Shown here in pieces: positions 52,453-61,608 of a DNA stretch of 64,000 nt. The translations under genes were made by a program, and so were the position numbers. Below the pieces are notes generated by a model, which was given only the letters and a program-made list of their open reading frames with translations, made no database searches and had not been told where the DNA came from. Origin of the DNA: Mycobacterium sp. 852002-50816_SCH5313054-b. Lineage in GTDB: Bacteria; Actinomycetota; Actinomycetes; Mycobacteriales; Mycobacteriaceae. The DNA lies in the NCBI RefSeq assembly GCF_001667185.1, contig NZ_LZIC01000041.1, forward strand, positions 79,815 to 143,814, in the 5' to 3' direction. How positions within the stretch are numbered: the first letter of the stretch is position 1; each line of letters begins with the position of its first letter.

Positions 52453-52955
52453 GGGCGCCACCGGCTCGCCGTGTGCACCACCACGCCGCCGGAGCCCGGC
52501 CGCGGGTACAGGTGCCACGTCTGCCACCGCCAGCCGGCGCCGTCGGGTTCGGCGGCCAGGGCCGTCAGGGCGGCGTCGTCGCCGGGAAACGTGCCCCCGA
52601 GCCAGCCCGGCAGCCGCGCGCAACGCTCGCGAAGATCGCCCGCCAGCTGGCGGAAGCTCGCCTCGTCGTGCGTCTCGGTGCGCGATTGCAGGCGGTAGCC
52701 GGGGGCCTTGGACCGCCGCGGCAACTCACCCCCGACGCTGCGCGCGGTGCACGAAACCTGCTCCGAGAAGTTGCCTTTCGGGTGCTCGACGGCGATGACG
52801 TGCGACGCGCCGAGGACGCCGAGCAGCAGCGCGCTTCCGTCGGGGTGCCGCAGCGCGCAGGTGGCCAGCGGCGCCGGCGCGGGGGCGTTGAGTGCCAGCC
52901 CCAGCCGCTCGCCGGACACGTCCGTGGGAGTCACGGCGAGCTGATGAAGGGGCAC
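52449..52955 (-). CDS. DUF2617 family protein (Rv2598-like)
   Basis: A 168-residue soluble protein of DUF2617, with LGVLGASHVIAVEH, the basic stretch PRRSKAPGYRLQSRTETHDE and the C-terminal WRWQTWHLYP. The function is unknown. It sits second in the Rv2597-Rv2601-like operon, 10 bp after the DUF4178 gene. Start ATG 52955. Confidence 0.82.
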   Translation of the reverse strand: MPLHQLAVTPTDVSGERLGLALNAPAPAPLATCALRHPDGSALLLGVLGASHVIAVEHPKGNFSEQVSCTARSVGGELPRRSKAPGYRLQSRTETHDEASFRQLAGDLRERCARLPGWLGGTFPGDDAALTALAAEPDGAGWRWQTWHLYPRPGSGGVVVHTASRWRP

Positions 52956-52965
52956 GGACCGGGTC

Positions 52966-53577
52966 CTACGGCGCCGTGGGCGGGGGCGCGGGGTAGACGG
53001 TGAGCTCGCCGGGCACGACGTGCTTGCCGGTCGAGATCTCCCAGGGCATGTCCGGGGCCCAGCGCTCGAAGGAGAGCAGGGCGGTCTCGCCGGCGTTGGC
53101 GCAGTCGAGGAATTCCATCTCGCCGCCGGCCGGCAGGCCGGTGGTGCCCTCGGTGGTGTACGACGCCCGCCCGCGCTCCGTTTCGTGGAACGCCACGCCG
53201 TCGACGACGTATTGGTCGCCCGGCTGCAGCGTGAGGTCCTTGCGCGTCACCCACATGGCCAGCTCCAGGCGGCCGTCGTCCTCCTCGACACTCAGCCAGA
53301 TCGGCTGGTCGCCGCCCTCCAGGAGGTGCTCCCACCACACGAACGGGCCCTCGCGGAACGTCACCGAGCCGCGGACCACGAGGTCGACGCCGCCGTAGCT
53401 GACGATGGCCCCGGGCCCGAGTTGGCGCGGCCCGAACTGCGGCATCGCGTTGAAGGAGAGCGGGTCCTGGCGCCCGCTCGGGCGGGCCGGCTTCTTGGGC
53501 CGGCGCACCGCGATCACCAGCACCACGATCGACGCGATGAACAGCACTGCCGCGAGGACGAGCAGGAGTGTTCCCAC
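52966..53577 (-). CDS. DUF4178 domain protein (Rv2597-like), membrane-anchored
   Basis: A 203-residue protein. One N-terminal membrane helix (LLLVLAAVLFIASIVVLVIA) is followed by a basic linker and a beta-rich DUF4178 domain (VSYGGVDLVVRGSVTFREGP, WWEHLLEGGDQPIWLSVEEDD). It is the first gene of the five-gene minus-strand operon, divergent from ruvC over 142 bp. DUF4178-DUF350-spermidine synthase clusters recur across bacteria. The function is unknown. Confidence 0.84.
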   Translation of the reverse strand: MGTLLLVLAAVLFIASIVVLVIAVRRPKKPARPSGRQDPLSFNAMPQFGPRQLGPGAIVSYGGVDLVVRGSVTFREGPFVWWEHLLEGGDQPIWLSVEEDDGRLELAMWVTRKDLTLQPGDQYVVDGVAFHETERGRASYTTEGTTGLPAGGEMEFLDCANAGETALLSFERWAPDMPWEISTGKHVVPGELTVYPAPPPTAP

Positions 53578-53688
53578 ACCAAACCTTCCGTTGCCACAGT
53601 GCTAGAGCGAACGTGGGCTATAAGTTAACAGCATTCGCCGGGTCGCAGCGTGTCCTACCGGATCCCGTCGGCCCCGCCCGCTAGGCTC

Positions 53689-53704
53689 TCGAACAGCTGT
53701 TCGT
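53689..53704 (+). promoter_or_regulatory. SOS (LexA) box upstream of ruvC
   Basis: TCGAACAGCTGTTCGT fits the mycobacterial LexA consensus TCGAAC-N4-GTTCGA at 11 of 12 defined positions. It lies 16 bp upstream of the ruvC ATG. ruvC is DNA-damage inducible through LexA in M. tuberculosis, so this is a confident regulatory call. Confidence 0.88.
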
Positions 53705-53719
53705 ACGAAGGAGCCGGCC

Positions 53720-54286
53720 ATGCGCGTGTTGGGCGTCGATCCCGGGCTGACCCGATGCGGCCTGTCGGTCGTGGAGACCGGGCGCGGGCGCAGTGTCGTC
53801 GCGCTCGACGTCGACGTGGTGCGCACCCCGTCGGACGCGCCGCTGGCCAAGCGCTTGCTGGCGATCAGCGATGCCGTCGAGCACTGGCTGGCCACCCACG
53901 AACCCGACGTGGTCGCCATCGAGCGGGTGTTCTCCCAGGTGAATGTGACGACGGTGATGGGCACCGCGCAGGCCGGCGGCGTGGTCGCGCTGGCGGCGGC
54001 CAGGCGCGGCATCGACGTGCACTTCCATACCCCCACCGAGGTCAAGGCCGCGGTCACCGGCAACGGCGCCGCCAACAAGGCGCAGGTCACCGCCATGGTC
54101 ACCAGAATCCTTGAGCTGCAAGCCAAACCGACGCCGGCCGACGCCGCCGACGCGCTGGCGCTGGCGATCTGCCACTGCTGGCGGGCACCCATGCTCGCCC
54201 GGATGGCCGCCGCCGAGGCGCTGGCCGCGCAGCAGCGGCACGCCTACCGGGCCAAGGTGCAGGCCAAGCTGAAGGCCGCCCGATGA
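53720..54286 (+). CDS. ruvC: Holliday junction resolvase RuvC
   Basis: A 188-residue endonuclease that cuts Holliday junctions in recombination repair. The four acidic metal residues are readable: Asp in [12 protein letters not shown], Glu in [10 protein letters not shown] and the aspartate pair in [13 protein letters not shown]. It follows an SOS box, and its stop overlaps ruvA by four bases. Start ATG 53720. Confidence 0.95.
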   Translation: MRVLGVDPGLTRCGLSVVETGRGRSVVALDVDVVRTPSDAPLAKRLLAISDAVEHWLATHEPDVVAIERVFSQVNVTTVMGTAQAGGVVALAAARRGIDVHFHTPTEVKAAVTGNGAANKAQVTAMVTRILELQAKPTPADAADALALAICHCWRAPMLARMAAAEALAAQQRHAYRAKVQAKLKAAR

Positions 54287-54873
54287 TCGCCTCGGTGCGC
54301 GGCGAGGTGCTCGAGGTGGCGCTCGATCACGTGGTGATCGAGGCCGCCGGCGTCGGCTACCGGGTCAACGCGACGCCGTCGACGCTGGCGACGCTGCGGC
54401 ACGGGAGCCAGGCGCGGCTGATCACCGCGATGGTCGTCCGCGAGGATTCCATGACGTTGTACGGCTTCACCGACTCCGACACCCGCGACCTGTTCCTGAC
54501 GCTGCTGTCGGTGTCGGGAGTCGGGCCGCGGCTGGCGATGGCGACGCTGGCCGTACACGACGCCGCGGCGCTGCGGCAGGCGCTGCACGACGGCGACGTC
54601 GCCGCGCTGACCCGGGTGCCCGGCATCGGCAAACGCGGCGCCGAGCGGATGGTGCTGGAGTTGCGCGACAAGGTCGGGGTCGTCGCCGCGGGAGCTTCCC
54701 CGGCAGTCAACGGCCACGCGGTGCGGGGTCCGGTAGTGGAGGCCCTGGTCGGCCTCGGTTTCGCGGCCAAGCAGGCCGAGGAGGCGACCGAAAAGGTGCT
54801 GTCCGACGATCACGACGCGTCGACGTCCAGCGCCCTGCGCGCCGCCCTGTCGTTGCTGGGCAAGGCGCGATGA
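54283..54873 (+). CDS. ruvA: Holliday junction branch migration protein RuvA
   Basis: A 196-residue DNA-binding subunit that holds the junction for RuvB. An OB-fold lies at ~1-62. Two helix-hairpin-helix motifs follow ([17 protein letters not shown] and [16 protein letters not shown]). The C-terminal domain that contacts RuvB covers ~148-196. ATG 54283 overlaps the ruvC stop, and its own stop overlaps ruvB. Confidence 0.95.
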   Translation: MIASVRGEVLEVALDHVVIEAAGVGYRVNATPSTLATLRHGSQARLITAMVVREDSMTLYGFTDSDTRDLFLTLLSVSGVGPRLAMATLAVHDAAALRQALHDGDVAALTRVPGIGKRGAERMVLELRDKVGVVAAGASPAVNGHAVRGPVVEALVGLGFAAKQAEEATEKVLSDDHDASTSSALRAALSLLGKAR

Positions 54874-55916
54874 CGGACGACGATCCGGACCGCGACGTCT
54901 CCCCGGCCCTGACCGTCGGTGAGGGCGACATCGACGTGAGCCTGCGGCCCCGCACGTTGGGGGAGTTCATCGGCCAGCCACGGGTGCGCGAACAGCTGCA
55001 GCTGGTCATCGAGGGCGCCAAAAACCGCGGCGGCACACCGGATCACATCCTGCTGTCCGGCCCGCCGGGGCTGGGCAAGACGTCGCTGGCGATGATCATC
55101 GCTGCCGAGCTCGGCTCGGCGCTGCGGGTGACGTCCGGGCCGGCGCTGGAACGCGCGGGCGACCTGGCCGCGATGCTGTCCAACCTGGTCGAGCACGACG
55201 TGCTGTTCATCGACGAGATCCACCGCATCGCGCGGCCCGCCGAGGAGATGCTCTACCTGGCGATGGAGGACTTCCGGGTCGACGTGGTGGTCGGCAAGGG
55301 ACCCGGGGCGACGTCGATCCCGCTGGAGGTGGCGCCGTTCACCCTGGTCGGCGCGACCACCCGGTCCGGGGCGCTGACCGGCCCGCTGCGCGACCGGTTC
55401 GGGTTCACCGCGCACATGGACTTCTACGAACCCGCCGAGCTGGAGCGGGTGCTCGCGCGTTCCGCCGGGATTCTCGGCATCGAGCTGGGCGCCGAGGCCG
55501 GGGCCGAGATCGCGCGGCGTTCGCGGGGCACCCCGCGGATCGCCAACCGGCTGCTGCGCCGGGTCCGTGACTTCGCCGAGGTGCGCGCCGACGGCGTGAT
55601 CACCCGCGACGTCGCCAAGTCCGCGCTGGCGGTCTACGACGTCGACGAGCTGGGCCTGGACCGGCTGGACCGGGCGGTGCTGACGGCGCTGACCCGCGGC
55701 TTCGGCGGCGGCCCGGTCGGCGTCTCGACGCTGGCGGTCGCGGTGGGTGAGGAGGCCGCGACCGTCGAGGAGGTCTGCGAGCCGTTCCTGGTGCGGGCCG
55801 GCATGGTCGCGCGCACCCCGCGTGGCCGGGTGGCCACCGCCCAGGCCTGGACGCACCTCGGCCTGACCCCGCCCGCCGGGGCCGCCGGACTGGGCCGGCC
55901 GGGGTTGTTTGACTAG
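54870..55916 (+). CDS. ruvB: Holliday junction ATP-dependent helicase RuvB
   Basis: A 348-residue AAA+ motor. Walker A is [10 protein letters not shown] near residue 65, Walker B is DEIHR near 115, sensor 1 is [10 protein letters not shown] and the arginine finger region is DRFGF. A winged helix ends the protein. Its start overlaps ruvA. It is the last gene of the SOS-controlled ruvCAB operon. Confidence 0.96.
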   Translation: MTDDDPDRDVSPALTVGEGDIDVSLRPRTLGEFIGQPRVREQLQLVIEGAKNRGGTPDHILLSGPPGLGKTSLAMIIAAELGSALRVTSGPALERAGDLAAMLSNLVEHDVLFIDEIHRIARPAEEMLYLAMEDFRVDVVVGKGPGATSIPLEVAPFTLVGATTRSGALTGPLRDRFGFTAHMDFYEPAELERVLARSAGILGIELGAEAGAEIARRSRGTPRIANRLLRRVRDFAEVRADGVITRDVAKSALAVYDVDELGLDRLDRAVLTALTRGFGGGPVGVSTLAVAVGEEAATVEEVCEPFLVRAGMVARTPRGRVATAQAWTHLGLTPPAGAAGLGRPGLFD

Positions 55917-55997
55917 GGCTGGTTGGGCGTGTGTGTTACGTCACCGCCGGCGGGGGTACCCCACGCAGCATCAGTACTTACCCGTAGGAGGTTTCTG

Positions 55998-56654
55998 ATG
56001 AGGCACACCGGCCCCGACTATGAACGCCCATACGCGCCCTACATGCCACGCACCCGCGGCGCCGTGAGCGGGTTACTCCTGATCCTCTTGGGTGCTTGGG
56101 GTGCGCTGGCACCGTTCATCGGACCCGTGATCAGGTGGACCTATTCCCTGGACCCCGCCTGGACGTGGACGGCCGCGAAAGGCTGGCTCGAGGTGTTCCC
56201 CGGCGTCGTCGCCGCCGTGGGCGGCCTGATCCTGCTGGTCTCCGGAAACCGCGCCACCGCCATGCTCGGCGGCTGGCTGGCGGTCTTCGCCGGCGCCTGG
56301 TTCGTGGTCGGGCGGGCTTTCGCGCCGACCCTGCGAATCGGGGACGTCGGCCAACCCGCGGCCGCGTCGGACCTGAAGCGGGCCCTGCTGGAGGTCACCT
56401 ACTTCACCGGCCTGGGCGCGCTGATCGTGTTCCTGGGCGGGGCGGCGCTGGCCCGCGTGGCGGTTCGGCACGCGCGCGACGTCGTGGTGACCGAACCGGC
56501 GCCCGTGGCGACCACCCCGGCGGCGGAACCGGCCGTGGCCGACGAATCGGCTCGCGACGTGCCTGCCGATGACGGGCGTGCGCGGGGCGGCCTGTTCCAC
56601 CGGCGCGCCGGTGGCGGCCTGTTCGGCCGACGCCACCACCACGCCGGCGTGTAG
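55998..56654 (+). CDS. Membrane protein, first of two paralogues flanking DUF1304
   Basis: A 218-residue protein with four membrane helices in residues ~18-155, beginning RTRGAVSGLLLILLGAWGAL. After them comes an alanine/proline-rich cytoplasmic tail ending in Arg/Gly/His repeats (GGLFHRRAGGGLFGRRHHH). ATG 55998 follows a strong TAGGAGG site. The gene at 57266 is clearly paralogous over the membrane part. A perfect terminator hairpin follows. The function is unknown; the fold is shared with other mycobacterial four-helix proteins. Confidence 0.75.
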   Translation: MRHTGPDYERPYAPYMPRTRGAVSGLLLILLGAWGALAPFIGPVIRWTYSLDPAWTWTAAKGWLEVFPGVVAAVGGLILLVSGNRATAMLGGWLAVFAGAWFVVGRAFAPTLRIGDVGQPAAASDLKRALLEVTYFTGLGALIVFLGGAALARVAVRHARDVVVTEPAPVATTPAAEPAVADESARDVPADDGRARGGLFHRRAGGGLFGRRHHHAGV

Positions 56655-56663
56655 ATCCTCCCT

Positions 56664-56696
56664 GCTGCCCTGACGCGCCTTGCGCGTCAGGGCAGC
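56664..56696 (+). terminator. Perfect 15-bp stem-loop terminator
   Basis: GCTGCCCTGACGCGC and its exact complement GCGCGTCAGGGCAGC flank a three-base CTT loop, starting 9 bp after the stop of the membrane-protein gene. Such U-less GC hairpins are taken as mycobacterial terminators. Confidence 0.75.
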
Positions 56697-56764
56697 TTGG
56701 GCACCCGGCGGTCGGTATTGTTCTTGACGCCGCAAACGGGCTGTTCGACTAGCGAGGAGGAGCG

Positions 56765-57151
56765 ATGCTCACCGCCGGGTTGGTGTTCGCCGCGCTGGCC
56801 GCGCTCTTGCACGTCTACATCTTCACGATGGAGTCGTTCACCTGGACCTCGGAACGCACCCGCGCCAGGTTCGGCACGTCGGCCGAGGAGGCCGAGGCCA
56901 CCAAGCTGCTCGCCTTCAATCAGGGCTTCTACAACCTGTTCCTGGCGATCGTCACCGGACTCGGCATTCCCCCCGTGGTGATGGGCGACACCGCCGTGGG
57001 AGTGGCGCTCATCCTGGCGGGCGTCGGATCGATGTCCGCCGCCGCGGTCGTGCTGCTGCTCTCCGCACCGGAGAAGGCGCGGGCCGCGCTCATTCAGGGC
57101 ACTTTCCCGGTGATCGCCATCGTGCTGGTGGTGCTCGGCCTTTACCGGTAA
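56765..57151 (+). CDS. DUF1304 family membrane protein
   Basis: A 128-residue protein with four membrane helices of the DUF1304 family. It shows AALLHVYIFTMESFTW at the N-terminus and AFNQGFYNLFLAIVTGLGI, both conserved in the family. ATG 56765 has GAGGAGG just upstream. It lies between the two paralogous membrane-protein genes. The function is unknown. Confidence 0.85.
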   Translation: MLTAGLVFAALAALLHVYIFTMESFTWTSERTRARFGTSAEEAEATKLLAFNQGFYNLFLAIVTGLGIPPVVMGDTAVGVALILAGVGSMSAAAVVLLLSAPEKARAALIQGTFPVIAIVLVVLGLYR

Positions 57152-57265
57152 CAGGCGACACACCGGGCCCATTGGCCACAACCTCGATCGCCCGGGTTAC
57201 ACCGGCCACGGCCCCGGGTACCCCTGCGGGGCTGAAGTAGTCCGGCTTCTATCGAGGGGAAATTG

Positions 57266-58003
57266 ATGACAGACGTCGAAAATCGCCGACCCAGCGCGTT
57301 GTGGATGCCGCGCTCGCGCGGCGCGCTCAGCGGATTGATCTTGGTCGTTCTGGGTGCTTGGGGTGCATTGATACCGTTCGTCGGTCCCCACTTCAATTTC
57401 GCCTACACGCCCGACCAGGACTGGGCATGGACCACGGGCCGGGGCTGGCTCGAGGTGCTCCCTGGAGCCGCGGCGGTGCTGGCCGGCCTGCTGCTGATCT
57501 TTTCCGGAAACCGGATCACCGCAATGGTGGGCGGCTGGCTGGCCGTGCTCGCCGGCGTGTGGTTCGTGATCGGCGGCGAGGTCGCCCCGATGTTGCGCAT
57601 CGGTTCCGCCGGCGATCCGATCGCCGCATCCGACCGCAAGCGGGCGGTGCTCGAGGTCTCCTACTTCTCCGGTCTGGGTGCCCTGATCATCTTCGTGGGC
57701 GCCGCCGCCGTGGCGCGCTTGGCGGTGCGGTCGGCGCGTGATGTCGAGGCCCTGACACGGGTGGCCGAGGCACGTGCCGCACGGGCAGCCGACCCGGCTT
57801 ACGCCCAGCCGGTGTCTTCCGACCCGGAGTACCCGTCGAGGTCGGCGGAGCCGTCGGCCGAGGTGTCCTCGGGCGCGCTGACCCAGCCGCGGGTCGATCG
57901 GTACGGGCCGGAAGGCGAGCCGAAGCGCGGATGGCGCCGCCAGCGCGCGGAGGGCGGGCCGCCTAACGCGGCCTACCTGCGCTGGCCGCACCCCCAGGGC
58001 TAG
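57266..58003 (+). CDS. Membrane protein, second paralogue
   Basis: A 245-residue paralogue of the 55998 protein: RSRGALSGLILVVLGAWGAL, then GWLEVLPGAAAVLAGLLLIF, SGNRITAMVGGWLAVLAG and SYFSGLGALIIFVGAAAVAR line up segment by segment. The soluble tail differs, being serine/proline-rich and ending WPHPQG. ATG 57266 follows GAGGGG. It is convergent with the carboxylic acid reductase, 4 bp apart. The function is unknown. Confidence 0.75.
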   Translation: MTDVENRRPSALWMPRSRGALSGLILVVLGAWGALIPFVGPHFNFAYTPDQDWAWTTGRGWLEVLPGAAAVLAGLLLIFSGNRITAMVGGWLAVLAGVWFVIGGEVAPMLRIGSAGDPIAASDRKRAVLEVSYFSGLGALIIFVGAAAVARLAVRSARDVEALTRVAEARAARAADPAYAQPVSSDPEYPSRSAEPSAEVSSGALTQPRVDRYGPEGEPKRGWRRQRAEGGPPNAAYLRWPHPQG

Positions 58004-58007
58004 GGCG

Positions 58008-61000
58008 TCAGACCAGCCCGAGCAACTGCAGGTCGGTGACGTACTTGACGATGATCGGCGCCGACACGTGCGGGATGTCCTTGTCGGGGCCGATTTTCGC
58101 CTCCTGCACCGCGGCGCGGAACTGCTCCGTCGGCGCCAGCGATCCGCGCAGCGGCCGCTCCGGCTTCTGGTAGTTGTGCAGCAGCGGCAGCAGCGAGTAC
58201 TGGCGCTGCCGTTCCGGCAGGGCCCGCATCGCGCCTTCGAACCGGCGCAGCCATTCGGCGTAGTCGTCGACCCGATGCAGCGGGTAGCCGGCGTCGATCA
58301 GCCAGTCGACGTACTCGTCGAGCCCGATGCCGTCGTCGTACGGGTTCATCACGTGGTACGTCTGGTAGCCCTCCGCCTGGGTGCCCAGGGTGGAGATCGC
58401 CGCGGCGATGAACTCGACCGGTAGCCCGTCGTAGTGGGCGCGCTGCCGGTTGCCGTCGGCGTCCAGCTCGTAGAACGAACCCGGCGCGACGCCGGTGGCC
58501 ACCAGGCTCAGCATCAGCCGGGTGAACATGTCCGGCAGGTTGAGCTGTCCCGCGTAGGTGGTGTCGGCCAGGATCATGTCGCACCGGAACACCGCCACGG
58601 GCAGGCCGCACAGGTCGTGGGCCTCGCGCAGCAGCACCTCGCCGGCCCACTTGCTGTTGCCGTAGCCGTTGGCGTAGTTGTCGTTGACCGCCCGCGTCGC
58701 GCTGATCTCGCGGATGTCGGCGTCCTCGACGAACTCGCCCGGCTTGATCTGGTCGCCCACGCCGATCGTCGACGTGTACAGGTACGGCTTCTGCTTGGTG
58801 GTCAACGCGAGCCGGATCAGCTCGGCGGTGCCCAGCGCGTTGGGGCCGAACAGCTCGCTGTACGGCAGCACGTGGTTGACCAGGGCAGCCGGGTCGACGA
58901 TGAGGTCGACGGTGTCGGCCAGCCGCTGCCAGGTCGCCTGGTCCAGGCCGAGGTTGGCCTCGCCCTTGTCGCCGGCGATGACCTCGAGGTGCTCGGCGGC
59001 CAGCTGACGGTAGTGCGCCAGCAGCTCGGGGTCACCGCTGTCGAAGGTGTTGTCCAGCCGGGCGCGGGCCTCCTCGTCGGAGCGGGCCCGCACCAGCGCG
59101 ATCACCTTGCCGTCGACCAGGTCCATCCGCTCCAGCCATTCGAGCGCCAGGTAGCGGCCGAGGAATCCGGTCGCGCCGGTCAGCAACACGGTGCGCACCT
59201 CGGAGGTTGGCTTCGGCAGCTCGGGCGCGGCGGCCAGCGTCGACGCCTCGAGGAACTTGTCGAGCGTCAGGTCGCTCGCGCGGACCTCGGTCGCGTCACG
59301 ACCGTGCACGGCGGCGAAGGTGGGCCGCTTGGTGCCCGCGCGCTCGGCCTCGATGTAGGCGGCGATGGCCCGCAGGTCGTTGGCCGGGCTGACGATGACG
59401 CCCACCGGCACGTCGACGTCGAAGATCTCGCGCAGCAGGTTGCCGAATGTCAAGGCGGACAACGAGTCCCCGCCCAGGTCGGTGAAGTGCGCCTCGGGCG
59501 ACAGGTCGCTGGTCGCGGTGCCCAGCATCGCGGCCGCGGCGCGGCTCACGGTCTCGAGCACCGGACGGTCCGACCCGCTGCGGCGCAGTTCGCTCAGCTC
59601 GTTGGCCTGGCTCTGGGCCAGCTCGGCGTAGAGCTGTTCGAGCCGCTCGCCGTAGTGCTGCTTCAGCTTCGGCCACGCCAGCTTGCGGATACCGGTCAGC
59701 AGGCCGTTCTCCATGCTGAACGGCGTGGTCTCGATGATGAAGTCGCGTGGCACCTCGTACGACTGCAGGCCCGCGTCGCGCGCGACGTTCTGCAGCGAAT
59801 CGGCGATCAGCGGCTTCAGCTCGTCGGCCTGGTAGCGAGCCAGGGCCTCCTCGGTCGGCACCACGACCGCCAGCAGGTAGGGCTGCGCGCTGTTGCCGTA
59901 GAGGTAGATCTGGCGCACCAGCGGGCTGTTGCCGAACTCCGCCTCCAGCTTGGCCAGGGTGACGAACTCGCCCTGCGCGAGCTTGAGCACGTTGTTGCGG
60001 CGGTCGACGTACACCAGCCGGTCGGGGGCGACCTCGGCGAAGACGTCGCCGGTCCGGTAGTAGCCGTCCTCGTCGAACACGTTGGCCGTGGTCTCGGCCC
60101 GCTTGTAGTAGCCGGGGAACATGTTCTCGGTCTTGAGCAGCAGTTCACCGCGCGGGTGCGGTCGGTCGGTGCCGAAGTAGCCCAGGTCCGGCACGTCGAC
60201 CAGCTTGTAGTCGATGACCGGCGGGCGCTGGACCTCGCCGTCGAACAGGACCATGCCGGCCTCGGTGGAGCCGTAGCCGTCCAGTAGATGCATCTCGAGC
60301 AGCGACTCGACCCAGTCCCTCAGGTCGGGGGAGGTCGGTGCCGAGCCGGTCATCGCGAAGATGAACCGCCCGCCCAGCAGGTACTGCCGCTGCTCGTCGA
60401 GGACCTGCTGCTCGGGAACCCCGCGGTCGACCTGCCGCTGGTATTCGCCGAACAGGGTCTCCCAGATCCGCGGCACGAAGTTCAGCTCGGTCGGCCGGAC
60501 CAGCTCGAGGTCCTCGAGCAGCGTCGAGAGGTCGCTGCGGGCGGCGAAGTACGCGGTGCCGCCGTTGCCGAGGGTGCCGTAGAGGATGCCGCGGCCCATG
60601 ACGTGGCTCATCGGCATGAAGTTGAGGGTGATCGACGCGGCGCTCGGTCCAAACCAGTTCCTGGCCGACCGGCACCACATCTTGCCGAGGTTGCCCGCCC
60701 GGTACATCGCGCCCTTCGGCGCGCCGGTGCTGCCGGAGGTGTAGATCAACAACGCCAGCGGGTCCTCGTCCGGTGCCGGCAGCGGCAAATCGGGCAGCGA
60801 CTTCCCGCGCTCGAGCATGTCGGCCAGGCTCTCGACGACGACGCCGGTGTCGGCCAGCCGTTCGCGCGCGGCCGCGACGGCCTCACGCTCGTCGTCGACC
60901 TCGGGGTGGTAGTCGAAGACCACCAGCTTGGCCGGGGTGTGGCCGGTCAGGATCAGCTCGACGGCCTCCGGCAGCTGGTTGACGCTGGACGCGATCACGC

Positions 61001-61478
61001 TCGGCTGGGTCTCCGCCACGATCGGCTGCAGCTGCGTGAGCGCCGCGCTGGTCTGCAGTGGCACCGACACCGCGCCGAGCTGGGCCAGCCCGACGTCGAT
61101 GGTCGTGAAGTCGACGCTGTTGAAGCCCAGCACGGCGACCCGGTCGCCGGGCCGCACCGAGTCGGCGGTCAGCGCGCGCGCCAGGGCACCGGCGCGTTCG
61201 TTCAGCTCGCGGTAGGTGATGGTCTCGTAGCGGGGGAGCAGCTCGAGCGAGGTGCGCCCGGTCGTGTTGTCTTTGACGAACTCCACCACGCGCTGGCCCA
61301 GGGCCGGGCGGTCGGCGTAACCCTCGAGCACGGTCTGGATGATCTGCGGAAGGCGCAGTCCGGGCTGCTCGAGAGCCTCGGCGACCGCCGGGTCGGGCCG
61401 GGCGGCGGCGAACTGCGGGTCGTTGGCGGTGAGGTCGTCGACTCGGCGCGCGAGCCGCTCTTCGGGAGTAGTCGACAT
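58008..61478 (-). CDS. fadD9: Carboxylic acid reductase (FadD9-like)
   Basis: A complete 1156-residue multidomain enzyme reducing carboxylic acids to aldehydes with ATP and NADPH. The adenylation domain (~1-640) has [14 protein letters not shown] and [15 protein letters not shown]. The carrier domain has [11 protein letters not shown], whose serine takes phosphopantetheine. The reductase domain (~745-1156) has [16 protein letters not shown] and the catalytic Y-x3-K in YGNSKW. It lies 130 bp downstream of gabT on the same strand, as Rv2590 and Rv2589 are neighbours in M. tuberculosis. Start ATG 61478. Confidence 0.95.
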   Translation of the reverse strand: MSTTPEERLARRVDDLTANDPQFAAARPDPAVAEALEQPGLRLPQIIQTVLEGYADRPALGQRVVEFVKDNTTGRTSLELLPRYETITYRELNERAGALARALTADSVRPGDRVAVLGFNSVDFTTIDVGLAQLGAVSVPLQTSAALTQLQPIVAETQPSVIASSVNQLPEAVELILTGHTPAKLVVFDYHPEVDDEREAVAAARERLADTGVVVESLADMLERGKSLPDLPLPAPDEDPLALLIYTSGSTGAPKGAMYRAGNLGKMWCRSARNWFGPSAASITLNFMPMSHVMGRGILYGTLGNGGTAYFAARSDLSTLLEDLELVRPTELNFVPRIWETLFGEYQRQVDRGVPEQQVLDEQRQYLLGGRFIFAMTGSAPTSPDLRDWVESLLEMHLLDGYGSTEAGMVLFDGEVQRPPVIDYKLVDVPDLGYFGTDRPHPRGELLLKTENMFPGYYKRAETTANVFDEDGYYRTGDVFAEVAPDRLVYVDRRNNVLKLAQGEFVTLAKLEAEFGNSPLVRQIYLYGNSAQPYLLAVVVPTEEALARYQADELKPLIADSLQNVARDAGLQSYEVPRDFIIETTPFSMENGLLTGIRKLAWPKLKQHYGERLEQLYAELAQSQANELSELRRSGSDRPVLETVSRAAAAMLGTATSDLSPEAHFTDLGGDSLSALTFGNLLREIFDVDVPVGVIVSPANDLRAIAAYIEAERAGTKRPTFAAVHGRDATEVRASDLTLDKFLEASTLAAAPELPKPTSEVRTVLLTGATGFLGRYLALEWLERMDLVDGKVIALVRARSDEEARARLDNTFDSGDPELLAHYRQLAAEHLEVIAGDKGEANLGLDQATWQRLADTVDLIVDPAALVNHVLPYSELFGPNALGTAELIRLALTTKQKPYLYTSTIGVGDQIKPGEFVEDADIREISATRAVNDNYANGYGNSKWAGEVLLREAHDLCGLPVAVFRCDMILADTTYAGQLNLPDMFTRLMLSLVATGVAPGSFYELDADGNRQRAHYDGLPVEFIAAAISTLGTQAEGYQTYHVMNPYDDGIGLDEYVDWLIDAGYPLHRVDDYAEWLRRFEGAMRALPERQRQYSLLPLLHNYQKPERPLRGSLAPTEQFRAAVQEAKIGPDKDIPHVSAPIIVKYVTDLQLLGLV

Positions 61479-61546
61479 AGAAGTCCCTTGATTCGCTTGA
61501 GAAGGAAGTAGATCGGTCGCGCGACGCTGCGCTGATGACTAGAACG

Positions 61547-61554
61547 TTAGCTAA
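61547..61554. promoter_or_regulatory. Short AT-rich palindrome upstream of the carboxylic acid reductase
   Basis: TTAGCTAA lies in an AT-rich stretch (61541-61570), about 70 bp upstream of the reductase ATG. It marks a probable promoter and perhaps a repressor site. It is too short to be firm. Confidence 0.3.
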
Positions 61555-61608
61555 ACTAATGGTATTCCTCAATGGACTACCGGTGTTGTGATCTTTCGCA
61601 CGCCGGGG

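Noticed and set aside
58434..60287. 617-codon plus-strand frame opposite the carboxylic acid reductase
   Set aside because: Shadow frame; the minus-strand enzyme is intact with its three domains.
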